This document shows positions 1 through 8,235 of a stretch of DNA of 64,000 bases, piece after piece. The notes under the pieces are model-generated. The model worked only from the letters and a program-made list of their open reading frames with translations. It searched no databases and was not told where the DNA came from. Made by a program: the position numbers and the translations under genes. This DNA comes from an uncultured Eubacteriales bacterium (GTDB taxonomy: Bacteria; Bacillota; Clostridia; Oscillospirales; UBA644): the NCBI GenBank assembly GCA_905207625.1, contig CAJLLT010000001.1, forward strand, positions 62,001-126,000, in the 5' to 3' direction. Within the stretch, counting starts at the first letter, position 1. Each line of letters opens with the position of its first letter.

Positions 1-607
1 GCTTATACATGTTTGCGCTCTTCTCCCCTTCATAGTCCTTCAGGTGAACTATGGGGCAGCGGTTCGCATATTTGCGCACATAGCCATCGGGAGACTGTCC
101 CGCGACATGTACCCAGCAGGTATCAATTTCCGTCTGCAAGAATTCAGCGGGAACGCTTGCGTAAAGCACGTCAAGTCCGAATCTGCCGTCGGGCATGGTG
201 ACAAACTCAAAATCATGGTTATGATAAAGCAGAGTCATCCCGTTCTCTCGGCACTTTTTACCTATTTTTTCAATATTAGCGATGACCTGGTCGTAATTCG
301 GAACACCCGGGCGGTTTTCTTCGGTCATATAAGGAACAACGATGAATTTCGCACCTATGACGAGCGCATCGGATATCTGTTTGTCAAGGTCCGACATAAG
401 GTCAGCAAAAGGAATATGCATACTGTAGCAGGGTATGCCCACCTCGTCAAGAGCCGCCTTTATATCCTTTGCGTCGTTGCCGTACAGTCCGGCCAGCTCA
501 ACAAAATCATAGCCCATTTCCTTCAGGGCTTTCATGGTACCTTTGAAATCCTTTTCCGCATCGTCTCTCGCGGAATAAACCTGATAACCTACAGGAAACT
601 TGGTCAT
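1..607 (-). CDS. Sugar phosphate isomerase/epimerase (TIM barrel), truncated by window edge
   Basis: The reverse strand reads from ATG at 605-607 to the window edge with no stop, giving about 202 residues. It begins MTKFPVGYQVYS and contains MGYDFVELAGLYG, IPCYSMHIPF, LLYHNHDFEF, TEIDTCWV and CPIVHLKDYEG. This is the pattern of the xylose-isomerase-like TIM-barrel family, whose His, Glu and Asp residues bind a divalent metal and which isomerise or epimerise sugars and inositols. An AGGAAGG ribosome binding site lies just upstream. The C-terminal third is outside the window. The substrate is unknown; the SIS and ROK genes further on also suggest sugar metabolism. Family assignment is firm, exact activity is not. 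Confidence 0.85.
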   Translation of the reverse strand, partial: MTKFPVGYQVYSARDDAEKDFKGTMKALKEMGYDFVELAGLYGNDAKDIKAALDEVGIPCYSMHIPFADLMSDLDKQISDALVIGAKFIVVPYMTEENRPGVPNYDQVIANIEKIGKKCRENGMTLLYHNHDFEFVTMPDGRFGLDVLYASVPAEFLQTEIDTCWVHVAGQSPDGYVRKYANRCPIVHLKDYEGEKSANMYK

Positions 608-635
608 TTCTCATTACCTTCCTATTATATGTATT

Positions 636-661
636 GTGCCGAACGGTAACCCGTTCGGCAC
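636..661. other. Perfect 11-bp stem-loop between the 3D-protein gene and the isomerase
   Basis: GTGCCGAACGG (636-646) pairs perfectly with CCGTTCGGCAC (651-661) across a four-base loop. On the minus strand it sits just after the 3D-domain gene, where a terminator would be expected, but no T-run follows. It could be an mRNA-stabilising or processing hairpin between cotranscribed genes, or a Rho-independent terminator with a poor tail. Confidence 0.5.
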
Positions 662-672
662 TTGAATGCGTA

Positions 673-1881
673 TCAGTCTGCGTACCGGTACTTATAGCTG
701 TTGTAGCCGCCGTACTTATCGGAACCGTCACCCTTGGTAATAACGCTTCCGTCTTTCTCGTACGCATAGACGGTCTCCCCTTCCTTGGTAGTCCCGACAC
801 CTCTGCGCCAGGTTATTCCATCGTTTTTGTACTTCGTGGTTGCCGGTCCCCATTCAAGGACGTATATAGTACAGTCTTTAAGTCTTCCTATACTGTCCGC
901 CGGACTTTCAAAGAACAGGTCTATGATATTGCCTTTGATCGCTCCTCCGGTATCTTCAACGGTACAGTAGCCGTAGACGAAGCCGTCGGGAAGGACAATA
1001 TAAAGCTTTGTTCCTATAGGATACCATCTCGGATCAGCGGCAACATAACCTATCTGACATTCCTTTGAAGTCCTTGTCCAGGTTCCCCCGTTGGGAGAGC
1101 GGTAGTAAGAAGTGGTCTGAAGATCATTGTATACGGAATCAAATACCACCGGAGCACCGTTGCGACGGTCGAAAAGGTCAGAAATGTCTTTATGGACTAT
1201 TCTGGTAACGGGTTCCTTTGTGACCTTTTCACTGATCTTTGTGGAACTGACTTTCACACCGTTCACATACTTGATGCGGGTCGTGACGGTCTTCACTCCG
1301 TCTTCTCCGGGACGTTCGTTATACTTTGCCCTGCTGGCGGAATCGTAATAGCCCTTGTATGCCAGACGGTAGAGTCTGTAACTTACGGGGTAAACCACGG
1401 TCTCATACGGGATGGGAACCTTTGTGGTCACCGTTTCATATGTTATACGCCCGACCTCAACATAAATATCTTCAAACAGAGGCGTATCGAGGGTATATCC
1501 GTCATTGATATAATCGGTATCGTTTACCGTGACTCCCGCTTTTTGCACAAGAGTCCGGACGGTAGCATTGTCGTTATAGGAAAAGGGATAAGTATAATCC
1601 TTTCCGTCAACGGTCAGATGCGCAAGGAACATGACCTTATCGCTGACGTAAAGGTTCATCGGATCTTTTTCCACGACCGGTTCAGGCTCAGTGGGAACGA
1701 AAACCGGAACGGAATCCGTGGGAGTTTCGGACTCATCGCTCATAGCCATAAGAACGATATCGTACGCAAAGAACAGCGTAAACACAAGCGAAGCCGCGAA
1801 CAGCAGGATCGCCAGTCGTGAGTATATCCGGTTAGCTTTGCGTGAGCCCTTGTTATTTTCTTTCAAAAAAAGCACCACCAT
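673..1881 (-). CDS. 3D-domain protein with G5 and ubiquitin-like domains; cell-wall hydrolase-like
   Basis: A 402-residue protein with one membrane anchor near residues 20-45 (LAILLFAASLVFTLFFAY), so it is probably exported and tethered outside. A DUF348-type segment follows around 80-140, then a G5 domain around 145-225 (KTVTTRIKYVNG), and a C-terminal 3D domain (YVAADPRWYPIGTKLYIV, then CTVEDTGGAIKGNIIDLFF) with the three conserved aspartates. 3D domains resemble MltA-type lytic transglycosylases, and the architecture matches YabE/YocH/Rpf-like wall-remodelling enzymes. There is no LysM or SH3b domain. No convincing ribosome binding site precedes ATG 1881, and a TTG at codon 6 is an alternative. 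A consensus promoter lies about 230 bases upstream. Confidence 0.8.
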   Translation of the reverse strand: MVVLFLKENNKGSRKANRIYSRLAILLFAASLVFTLFFAYDIVLMAMSDESETPTDSVPVFVPTEPEPVVEKDPMNLYVSDKVMFLAHLTVDGKDYTYPFSYNDNATVRTLVQKAGVTVNDTDYINDGYTLDTPLFEDIYVEVGRITYETVTTKVPIPYETVVYPVSYRLYRLAYKGYYDSASRAKYNERPGEDGVKTVTTRIKYVNGVKVSSTKISEKVTKEPVTRIVHKDISDLFDRRNGAPVVFDSVYNDLQTTSYYRSPNGGTWTRTSKECQIGYVAADPRWYPIGTKLYIVLPDGFVYGYCTVEDTGGAIKGNIIDLFFESPADSIGRLKDCTIYVLEWGPATTKYKNDGITWRRGVGTTKEGETVYAYEKDGSVITKGDGSDKYGGYNSYKYRYAD

Positions 1882-2116
1882 ATATTATCAAAACACAGTT
1901 GGTTTCGACGGTAAAAATTTCTTGTACCCGTATTGTAGCCCATTTTTTTCCTGAATATTCACAGGTACAGGATATCTATGTTAAGCCCCGTTTACTTCGG
2001 GCGATGTTTCTGATCTATGGTGCGGGAGTTCTATCTGCCGTCTGCTGAAACAAAAGATTTCCAATATAAGGAAAAGCTCCTGAATTCGCGAACAAACAAA
2101 ATTATCCTTTGGTCAC
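1882..2116 (-). other. Long structured 5' leader of the 3D-domain gene, unassigned
   Basis: About 230 bases separate the consensus promoter at 2117-2145 from the gene start, with no gene in between. The minus-strand transcript contains several short possible helices: CCCG/CGGG around a seven-base loop, CCTG/CAGG followed by an A-tract, and TGTACC pairing with a downstream GGTACA. Cell-wall hydrolase genes of Bacillota often carry c-di-AMP (ydaO) riboswitches, but I could not match that consensus here. It is an unclassified leader. Confidence 0.4.
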
Positions 2117-2145
2117 ATTATACTACAAAAACCCCGAATTGTCAA
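2117..2145 (-). promoter_or_regulatory. Consensus sigma-A promoter for the 3D-domain gene
   Basis: On the minus strand TTGACA (2140-2145) and TATAAT (2117-2122) are separated by exactly 17 bases. The predicted start is near 2110, giving the long leader described above. Confidence 0.8.
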
Positions 2146-2199
2146 GCAAAATCGCATTTATCCACTGTTTCTGCCACGAAATGAAGCACTTTTGCCATA

Positions 2200-2216
2200 C
2201 TCTACCGACGGTAGAG
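2200..2216. promoter_or_regulatory. Perfect 8-1-8 inverted repeat, possible operator
   Basis: CTCTACCG-A-CGGTAGAG is a perfect palindrome centred about 98 bases upstream of the predicted start of the 3D-domain transcript. The half-site CTCTACCG recurs twice at 17495-17529 in front of the degV gene. A binding protein is inferred, not identified. Confidence 0.45.
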
Positions 2217-2352
2217 ATACTGTTTCCGGGAGGCAAAAAGGAAGAAATATCCGGTCAGATCTTCCGCCGCTATGAAAAACGTCGGTGAGCGGCTGAAATC
2301 CCCTGCCCGGAAAAATGTATGTATTCACCTGAAAAAAACTGTTCGGAACAGC

Positions 2353-2384
2353 AAAAAACCGACCCCATGAAGAGGTCGGTTTGT
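2353..2384 (-). terminator. Intrinsic terminator of rplM-rpsI
   Basis: AAACCGACC (2356-2364) pairs with GGTCGGTTT (2374-2382). Read on the minus strand the stem is followed by a T-run, 18 bases after the rpsI stop codon. Confidence 0.85.
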
Positions 2385-2401
2385 AAGCATAAAGGCAAAG
2401 G

Positions 2402-2803
2402 TCAGCGCTTGGAGAACTGAGGAGCACGACGAGCGGCTTTCAGACCGGGCTTCTTTCTTTCCTTCATTCTGGGGTCTCTGGTAAGGAGACCTGCCTTCTT
2501 GAGGACAGTTCTGTAATTAGGGTCTATCTTGAGCATAGCTCTTGCAAGACCGTGGCGGATAGCGCCTGCCTGACCGGTAACGCCGCCGCCGACAACGGTG
2601 GCAACGATGTCAAACTTGCCGAGGGTCTCGGTAAGCTGCATGGGCTGACGAACGATGAGTTTAAGAGTCTCGAGACCGAAATAGTCGTCGATATCTCTGT
2701 TGTTAATGGTTATATTTCCGGTGCCTTCGTAAACTCTAACTCTGGCGACGGACTGCTTTCTTCTGCCGGTGCCGTAAAAATACGGTTTCTTGGATTCGTA
2801 CAT
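2402..2803 (-). CDS. rpsI: 30S ribosomal protein S9
   Basis: The 133-residue protein begins MYESKKPYFYGTGRRKQSVARV and ends RRAPQFSKR, the signature S9 N-terminus and basic C-terminal tail that reaches the ribosomal P site. The GGGVTGQAGAIRHGLARA motif is intact and the length is normal. AAGGAGG precedes the ATG. It follows rplM by 13 bases, the standard bacterial L13-S9 pair, and is closed by the terminator at 2353-2384. Confidence 0.97.
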   Translation of the reverse strand: MYESKKPYFYGTGRRKQSVARVRVYEGTGNITINNRDIDDYFGLETLKLIVRQPMQLTETLGKFDIVATVVGGGVTGQAGAIRHGLARAMLKIDPNYRTVLKKAGLLTRDPRMKERKKPGLKAARRAPQFSKR

Positions 2804-2816
2804 CTCATCGTCCTCC

Positions 2817-3248
2817 TTAGTCTATATTGTATACTTCGGGCTTCTGAGCAGCATGAGGATGCTCGGAGCCGGAGTAAACATGCAGACGGCGGAATGCGCT
2901 GCGTCCGATAACGTTATCGGGGAGCATTCTCTTGACTGCGAGTTCGAAAGCGAATTCGGGATTCTCTCTCATAAGGGTCTTGTACTGGATCTCCTTGAGA
3001 CCGCCGACGTAACCCGTATGATATCTGTAATATTTCTGTTCCAGTTTCTTACCGGTAAGTATCGACTTGTCAGCATTGATAACGACAACAAAGTCGCCGC
3101 TGTCAAAGTGAGGAGTAAAGGTAGCCTTATGTTTGCCTCTGAGAAGAACGGCAACTTCGGCAGCAACACGACCCATGGGCTTGTTGGCTGCGTCAACAAC
3201 GTACCATTTACGTTCGATATTTCCGGCGTTAGCCATAAATGTCGACAT
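2817..3248 (-). CDS. rplM: 50S ribosomal protein L13
   Basis: This 143-residue L13 has WYVVDAANKPMGRVAAEVA, LRGKHKATFTPHFDSGDFVVVINA and KRMLPDNVIGR in the canonical order. The ATG at 3248 has an ACGGAGG site and lies about 37 bases after the predicted transcription start, too short for a long L13 leader. A few extra residues (MSTFMANAGN) precede the usual L13 start. It is the first gene of the rplM-rpsI operon. Confidence 0.97.
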   Translation of the reverse strand: MSTFMANAGNIERKWYVVDAANKPMGRVAAEVAVLLRGKHKATFTPHFDSGDFVVVINADKSILTGKKLEQKYYRYHTGYVGGLKEIQYKTLMRENPEFAFELAVKRMLPDNVIGRSAFRRLHVYSGSEHPHAAQKPEVYNID

Positions 3249-3291
3249 GATTTTTCCTCCGTAAAATTCCGTGAATTATTCGTACTTCGTT

Positions 3292-3320
3292 ATTATATCA
3301 GAAAAGTCCCGCCTTGTCAA
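3292..3320 (-). promoter_or_regulatory. Consensus sigma-A promoter of rplM-rpsI
   Basis: Minus-strand TTGACA (3315-3320) and TATAAT (3292-3297) are spaced by 17 bases, matching a strong growth-rate-responsive ribosomal promoter. Confidence 0.85.
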
Positions 3321-3421
3321 TACCTTTTCCGAAATTTTTCAGAGTAATCGGTCTAAAGCTCCGTTTTTCTCGCTTTAACACCCTGTTTGCTCGCGTTTTC
3401 ACCGCACGCACATAAAAAAAT

Positions 3422-5146
3422 TCAAAATTGATTTTTCTTTCCCACAACGTATGCAGTACGGTAATTGTCGTAAATCACCATTCCCGGACGTGAACCGCCG
3501 GGCTTACGGACGTTACGGATCTCGGTGTAGTCCACCGCCACCTTCGCGCCGCTGTCTGCGCCGCTGTTGTCCGCGGCGAGATGAGCCGCAAAATCCAGGG
3601 TTGAATCCGGGGGTTTTCTTCCGTCGGTGACGACAACAACGTGGCTGCCGGGATAATCCTTGACGTGAAACCAGATGTCATGCTTATCCGCAATTGAAGT
3701 AGTTATTTCATCGTTCTGAACATTATTTTTACCGATCATGACGGTGAATCCGTCGGGAGACACGACCGTAAAAGGGACGAATCTCTCTTTTTTCGGTGCC
3801 TTTCTCCCTTTTGCCGCAGCAGGAGCCTTCACATATCCGGAAGCGGCGAGTTCCGCGCGGATCTGACGCAGATCGTCAGCCGTTCCGGCACGGGAAAGCT
3901 CATCGAAAACACTGTCCAGATATACAAGTTCCTTTTCTCCCTCCGGGATCTGTTTATTGAGGATTTTTATGGCAGTCTGAGCCTTTTTGTACATCTTGTA
4001 GTACCTCTGGGCATTGGCAGAGGGAGTCAGCCTTGCATCCAGCGGCACGGTCTTCTGCTCCGGAGGATCAGCAGTATAATCCGTCAGAACGGCACTGTCC
4101 ATGCCCTTCCCTATCCGGTACATTTCCGCTATTATCATATCTCCGTACAGGCGGTATATATTTGACTTTTCACAGTCCGCAAGCTCAGCCCTCTGGGCCT
4201 CAAGTTTACGGCAAAGCCTTTCCTTATGGGTAGTAAGAAGTTTATGGGTGTCCGAACCGAGACGTCGGGAGTGCTCCTGAGAGGATTTTTCAGCAAAAAA
4301 CCTGTCCATTGCCGCCGAAAGGGTTTCGGGATGAGAGTCTTTACCCTCACCGTACTGGGTTATGGGCAGACAATAGTATTCCAGAGGTTTATCTCCGTCA
4401 AATATCAGACTCGGCGTCCGGCTTCCGTTTTCCGAAGCGTCGTAAAGCCCCTCCAGAAGGTTTATCAGCTTTTCCCGTTCCTGCTGTGAAAAACCGTTCA
4501 TTGGAGTATCTGTTTCCCCCGTAGCCCTGAAGACAAGCTCCCGGCTCAGCAGCGGAGAAAAACCGAGGAATGTTTCCGTAAGATACTTATCCCCTCTTTT
4601 TTCCGATGAAAAATCGGGACTGAACCCCCGTGTCAGCAGGATTTTATCCTGCGATGGCGGAAGCTCGTATCTCAGCCCGGGAAGTATCTGCCGTTTTGAA
4701 CTTGTGGTGAAATCCACAGGTTTCACCGCATCGGCAATAATTCCGTTACCGTCGGTGAAAATAATATTGCTGTACCGTCCCATGACTTCGATTATCAGTT
4801 GCTTGTACACCGTATCGTAAAGCTCCGTGCGACACTCAAAGCGTATGATAAGAACACGCTCCAGTCCGGGTTGTGAAACATCCGTAATCCGGGAGGCTAC
4901 AAGATGCTTACGCAGGAGCATACAGAAATTCGGAGCAACCGCGGGATTCTCCTTCGCAGAAGAGGTAATATGTACCCGCGCATGGGAAGGATCCGCCGAC
5001 ATCAGCAGGCGGAATCCGGTTTTATTATGTATATTCAATACTATTTCGTCCCGTTCGGGCTGATTTACCTTTTCAACACGCCCGCCGACAAGAGCCTCAC
5101 GGAGCTCATTGCAGAGCGCCCGCATCATAATGCCGTCAAGTGCCAT
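3422..5146 (-). CDS. rqcH: Rqc2/NFACT-family ribosome quality control protein (fibronectin-binding A-like)
   Basis: A protein of 574 residues, the usual size for RqcH, which recruits alanyl-tRNA to stalled 50S subunits and adds C-terminal alanine tails. The N-terminus MALDGIMMRALCNEL and GRVEKVNQPERDEIVL is the NFACT-N domain; a charged coiled-coil middle follows; the C-terminal NFACT-R (DUF814) domain shows DIWFHVKDYPGSHVVV and RNVRKP. I chose ATG 5146, which has an AAGGAAG site, over an upstream extension that overlaps no conserved sequence. It is the last gene of the Nif3/TrmK run, 49 bases after nif3. No clear terminator hairpin follows. Confidence 0.92.
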   Translation of the reverse strand: MALDGIMMRALCNELREALVGGRVEKVNQPERDEIVLNIHNKTGFRLLMSADPSHARVHITSSAKENPAVAPNFCMLLRKHLVASRITDVSQPGLERVLIIRFECRTELYDTVYKQLIIEVMGRYSNIIFTDGNGIIADAVKPVDFTTSSKRQILPGLRYELPPSQDKILLTRGFSPDFSSEKRGDKYLTETFLGFSPLLSRELVFRATGETDTPMNGFSQQEREKLINLLEGLYDASENGSRTPSLIFDGDKPLEYYCLPITQYGEGKDSHPETLSAAMDRFFAEKSSQEHSRRLGSDTHKLLTTHKERLCRKLEAQRAELADCEKSNIYRLYGDMIIAEMYRIGKGMDSAVLTDYTADPPEQKTVPLDARLTPSANAQRYYKMYKKAQTAIKILNKQIPEGEKELVYLDSVFDELSRAGTADDLRQIRAELAASGYVKAPAAAKGRKAPKKERFVPFTVVSPDGFTVMIGKNNVQNDEITTSIADKHDIWFHVKDYPGSHVVVVTDGRKPPDSTLDFAAHLAADNSGADSGAKVAVDYTEIRNVRKPGGSRPGMVIYDNYRTAYVVGKKNQF

Positions 5147-5195
5147 ATTCTTCCTTATTAATAATGTGTCAGATATCCCACCGGTCAACAAATAT

Positions 5196-5954
5196 TTACA
5201 TTGCTTCGATAATCCCGGTACAGGTCTGGGACATTTCAAATTCTACATCGGGGAACTGATTCTCAAGTTTGGTTTTCAGAAATCTCATAGCGGGGTTTTC
5301 GGTCTCAAAATGACCTGCTGCAACGAGATTAATTCCGTACTGCTTTGCTTCGAGCCAGTGGTGGTAACTTGCCTCACCCGTAAGAAGTGTATCCGCCCCT
5401 GACATTGCGGCGGCTTCCACCTCACTGCCTCCCGCGCCGCTCACCACGGCAACACGGTGAACTGACCTGCCCGCATCAAAATACTGAACGCATGGCGCGG
5501 AAAGAGCCGTTTTCACCTTGGAAACAAAGGCGTAAAGAGTCGAAACAGGCGCAGTCCCGATGCGACCTATGACCGCGGAATCCTCGGGCATCATATCGGA
5601 AAGTCCGTCTATACCCGCAAAGTAAGCGAGTATATCACAAACGCCCCCGGGAGCACGGTCAAAATTCGTATGCGCCGAAAGTGCGGCGATATTGAACCGG
5701 ATAAGAGAGTATACTATGCTGTCTCCGTCAATATTTTTCACGGGAGAAAAGATACAGGGATGATGGGATATTATCAGCCCGCATCTGTTACGGGCAGCCT
5801 CCTCCGCAACCTGAGCCGTAATGTCGAGGCATACCATTACCTTGCGGACCTCTCTGTCCATACTTCCGATATTAAGTCCGCTGTTGTCCCAGTCTGCGGC
5901 GGTACGGTAAGGTGCGACGGAGTCTATAAATTCATATATACTTCTTATTTTCAT
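5196..5954 (-). CDS. Nif3-like dinuclear metal centre protein (YqfO/GTP cyclohydrolase I type 2 family)
   Basis: This 252-residue protein matches the Nif3 family, which forms toroidal hexamers with a dimetal site. Visible metal ligands include the paired histidines in GLIISHHPCIFSP, AHTNFDRAPGG, and the late GHFETE motif. The short form lacks the inserted PII-like domain of longer homologues. Its ATG overlaps the trmK stop by 4 bases, the conserved trmK-nif3 pairing of Bacillota. The biological role of the family is still uncertain. Confidence 0.9.
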   Translation of the reverse strand: MKIRSIYEFIDSVAPYRTAADWDNSGLNIGSMDREVRKVMVCLDITAQVAEEAARNRCGLIISHHPCIFSPVKNIDGDSIVYSLIRFNIAALSAHTNFDRAPGGVCDILAYFAGIDGLSDMMPEDSAVIGRIGTAPVSTLYAFVSKVKTALSAPCVQYFDAGRSVHRVAVVSGAGGSEVEAAAMSGADTLLTGEASYHHWLEAKQYGINLVAAGHFETENPAMRFLKTKLENQFPDVEFEMSQTCTGIIEAM

Positions 5955-6613
5955 TTCAGTATTTCCTTTATGTAAGCCAATTCTGTCTGCGTTTTTTTCC
6001 AGACCCCGGCGGAGGTAAACTCGGTCTGTCTTGCGATGGATTCCAGACGTTCCGCAAGAGCTTCAAAATATTCGTATTTTTCGGAATAAGTCTTGGCACG
6101 CAAAGCCGTAGAAGCGTAAACAAGGCTCTCATTCCAGTCACAGGGACTGTTTTCCGCCTTGATAACTATGTAAAGCTTTTCACCTTCACGAACTACATCC
6201 TCATCGGTTATACTGTAACCGGAGGTATATAAAAACCGGCGGAGTTCGGGAATTTTTGTCATGGGCTGAAAAACGAATCTCCGCTTGTTTGCGGTATTTA
6301 TTCGGGAAAGGATATTTGCCGTAAGCTCTCCGCCCATGCCGGCTATAACTGCGGTATCCCAATCGTCGGGAACGGAGTCAAAACCGTCGGAAAGAAAGGT
6401 CTTGACCTTGTCAGTCATGCCACAGCTTCGGATATACTCCTCCGCCCTGGACAGAGGCCCCTTGCCTACGTCACAGGCATATGCCCTGTCGCATTTACCC
6501 CTTCCGATAAGTGTCAGCGGCACAAAAGCATGGTCTGTGCCTATGTCGGCAAGAGTTTTACACTCACCGACATAAGCGCAGACCTTCTCCAGCCTCGGAG
6601 TAAGCTTAAACAT
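5951..6613 (-). CDS. trmK: tRNA (adenine22-N1)-methyltransferase
   Basis: A 220-residue class I SAM-dependent methyltransferase of the TrmK family, which methylates A22 of some tRNAs. The SAM-binding motif I is LADIGTDHAFVPL, followed by AYACDVGKGPLSRAEEYI and DTAVIAGMGGEL, all typical of TrmK. The C-terminal coiled segment (EYFEALAERLESIARQ) is also characteristic. It overlaps DUF1858 upstream by 8 bases and nif3 downstream by 4, implying translational coupling. Confidence 0.92.
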   Translation of the reverse strand: MFKLTPRLEKVCAYVGECKTLADIGTDHAFVPLTLIGRGKCDRAYACDVGKGPLSRAEEYIRSCGMTDKVKTFLSDGFDSVPDDWDTAVIAGMGGELTANILSRINTANKRRFVFQPMTKIPELRRFLYTSGYSITDEDVVREGEKLYIVIKAENSPCDWNESLVYASTALRAKTYSEKYEYFEALAERLESIARQTEFTSAGVWKKTQTELAYIKEILK

Positions 6614-6815
6614 TCTCTGCGGCGATGTTTATTGCCTCAACAAGCTCGTCCGGATCAACGCCGTGAACGGCACAGGCCTGCTCTATGGTTTCGCCTCTGG
6701 CACTGGGGCAGCCCAGGCAGTGCATACCTGCGGCAAGCAGAAGCTCTGCGCTGTCGGGGAATATTCCGAGAACTTCACCGATGGTCATGTCTTTTGTAAT
6801 AACGATTTTGCTCAT
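6606..6815 (-). CDS. DUF1858 domain protein (hybrid-cluster-associated redox disulfide domain)
   Basis: The 69-residue protein is a single DUF1858 domain with the pattern ITKDMTIGEVLGIFP followed by GMHCLGCPSARGETIEQAC. The CLGC pair probably forms a redox disulfide or binds a metal or cluster. These small proteins are widespread in anaerobes with little functional data. It overlaps trmK by 8 bases and lies 26 bases after the ROK gene, so it is most likely cotranscribed with both. Confidence 0.88.
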   Translation of the reverse strand: MSKIVITKDMTIGEVLGIFPDSAELLLAAGMHCLGCPSARGETIEQACAVHGVDPDELVEAINIAAENV

Positions 6816-6841
6816 TTTCGTAAACCTTTCCTGTTGTTGAT

Positions 6842-8218
6842 TTATCTTATTTCCGGCAAGCTTGCCGCAGCAATGGACTGACCCACGCGCCGGCTGTTCT
6901 CGTCGGGAATATGAAGCACTATTGTCCTGCTCAGCACGGGAAACTCTTCCTCAAGGACCTGTTGCGCCTTTTCCAGGATAAGAGTTCCTCCGCTACCGGA
7001 AGTCACACGTCCCATGAGAAGAACGTGTTTGATATTGTAAAACTGCGCATAATATGCCAGTTCATAACCGAGATATACGCCTATCGTACGGAATATTTTT
7101 TCAGCCCTCGGATCGTTGCGGAGCATAAGTTCCTGCACCGCACGGAGCTTTTCGGCAGGGGTCATATCCCTGTCAAGTTCTATCCCCGAAACGGGCGCAA
7201 GACGGATTACAGCATCCTGGGAAAAATACTTGACTCCGCATCCCACATCGCCGGACCATTCATCCACGGCGGCTTCGGGATTGAGATCAACGGGGATAAA
7301 CGCAAGCTCATTGAGCCATCCGGTAATGTTACCGGCTCCGTCAACATATCCTCCCGCTTCGCTTGTTCCCATGGCTATACCGAGAATATCCGTATCGTCA
7401 AGTTCCATTGCCCCCGCAAGAGCGGTAACGTCTCCGTCATTTGCAACACAGACAGGCACGTCTCCTATCTGTTTTGCCACATCTATATACATATTTTTGA
7501 CGGACTTTTCAAAGTCCTCGTCGCCAACCTTAACGAAAAGAGAGGCAACCATTATCCTGTTATCGATATAAACACCGGCGGAACTCACTCCTATTGCATC
7601 CACCCTGGGCATTTTCGATGCTGCGGTTTTCATAGCCTCAAGTATTCCCTGATAGTGATAAGCCGGATCGGAGTTTGTTTTCGGATGCCAGATGACCTCC
7701 TCTGAGTATACAGTTTTTCCGTCAACTACCGCGCTGACTTTACGGTCGCTTCCACCGGCATCAAAGCCTATGCGGCAACCGTCAAGATGCCGGCCTACAG
7801 CCTCAGATTTCTCAAAGGTCTCCGGTGCGTCGTCAATATGCCTTTTTTCCACGCAGAACGGTCTTTCATACACTCTGCTCATGAATTCCGCATCAAATCT
7901 TCTTTTTCCGTCCGGACTGTAATCTGCGGCAATCCTGTCGGCAATAGCAGAAGAACCTGCAATAATTATCTTATAACCGCCTTTTGCCCAGAGAAGAGTC
8001 TTTACAATGCGTTCGGCATAAACATAGTTTTCCTCGTCGTGTCCCGTATTATCCTCAAAAACTTTTGTACGGTACGCGGAAATATATCCGTTGTTGCGCT
8101 CAATGCCTATTACCAGGCTTCGTCCCCCGTCCCTGTCCACCCGTTTTATAAACTCACGGCAAAACACGGACATGGGGGCAAAATCCGCATCAAGTTCGGC
8201 TTTTACTTTAAGTTCCAT
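6842..8218 (-). CDS. ROK-family sugar kinase-like protein with an extra N-terminal region
   Basis: At 458 residues this is about 150 longer than ordinary ROK glucokinases. The first 150 residues are an unassigned domain (KRVDRDGGRSLVIGIERNN). The ROK/hexokinase ATP-binding fold then begins at CRIGFDAGGSDRKVSAVVDG (phosphate-1-like loop), with GVSSAGVYIDNRI, VCVANDGDVTALAGA (catalytic Asp region) and LGIAMGTSEAGGYV. The CxCGxxGCxE zinc motif is not present; only GDVGCGVKYFS appears near that place. It follows the SIS gene by 17 bases, suggesting that the two act on the same sugar. The substrate is unknown, and a regulatory or inactive role is possible. Confidence 0.75.
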   Translation of the reverse strand: MELKVKAELDADFAPMSVFCREFIKRVDRDGGRSLVIGIERNNGYISAYRTKVFEDNTGHDEENYVYAERIVKTLLWAKGGYKIIIAGSSAIADRIAADYSPDGKRRFDAEFMSRVYERPFCVEKRHIDDAPETFEKSEAVGRHLDGCRIGFDAGGSDRKVSAVVDGKTVYSEEVIWHPKTNSDPAYHYQGILEAMKTAASKMPRVDAIGVSSAGVYIDNRIMVASLFVKVGDEDFEKSVKNMYIDVAKQIGDVPVCVANDGDVTALAGAMELDDTDILGIAMGTSEAGGYVDGAGNITGWLNELAFIPVDLNPEAAVDEWSGDVGCGVKYFSQDAVIRLAPVSGIELDRDMTPAEKLRAVQELMLRNDPRAEKIFRTIGVYLGYELAYYAQFYNIKHVLLMGRVTSGSGGTLILEKAQQVLEEEFPVLSRTIVLHIPDENSRRVGQSIAAASLPEIR

Positions 8219-8235
8219 GTATCCTTTTCCTTTGC

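Noticed and set aside
44..649. A 201-codon plus-strand frame at the left edge
   Set aside because: It is the antisense shadow of the sugar isomerase, which has a ribosome binding site and clear motifs on the minus strand.
1882..2110. c-di-AMP (ydaO) riboswitch upstream of the 3D protein
   Set aside because: Context fits, but none of the conserved ydaO sequence blocks could be found.
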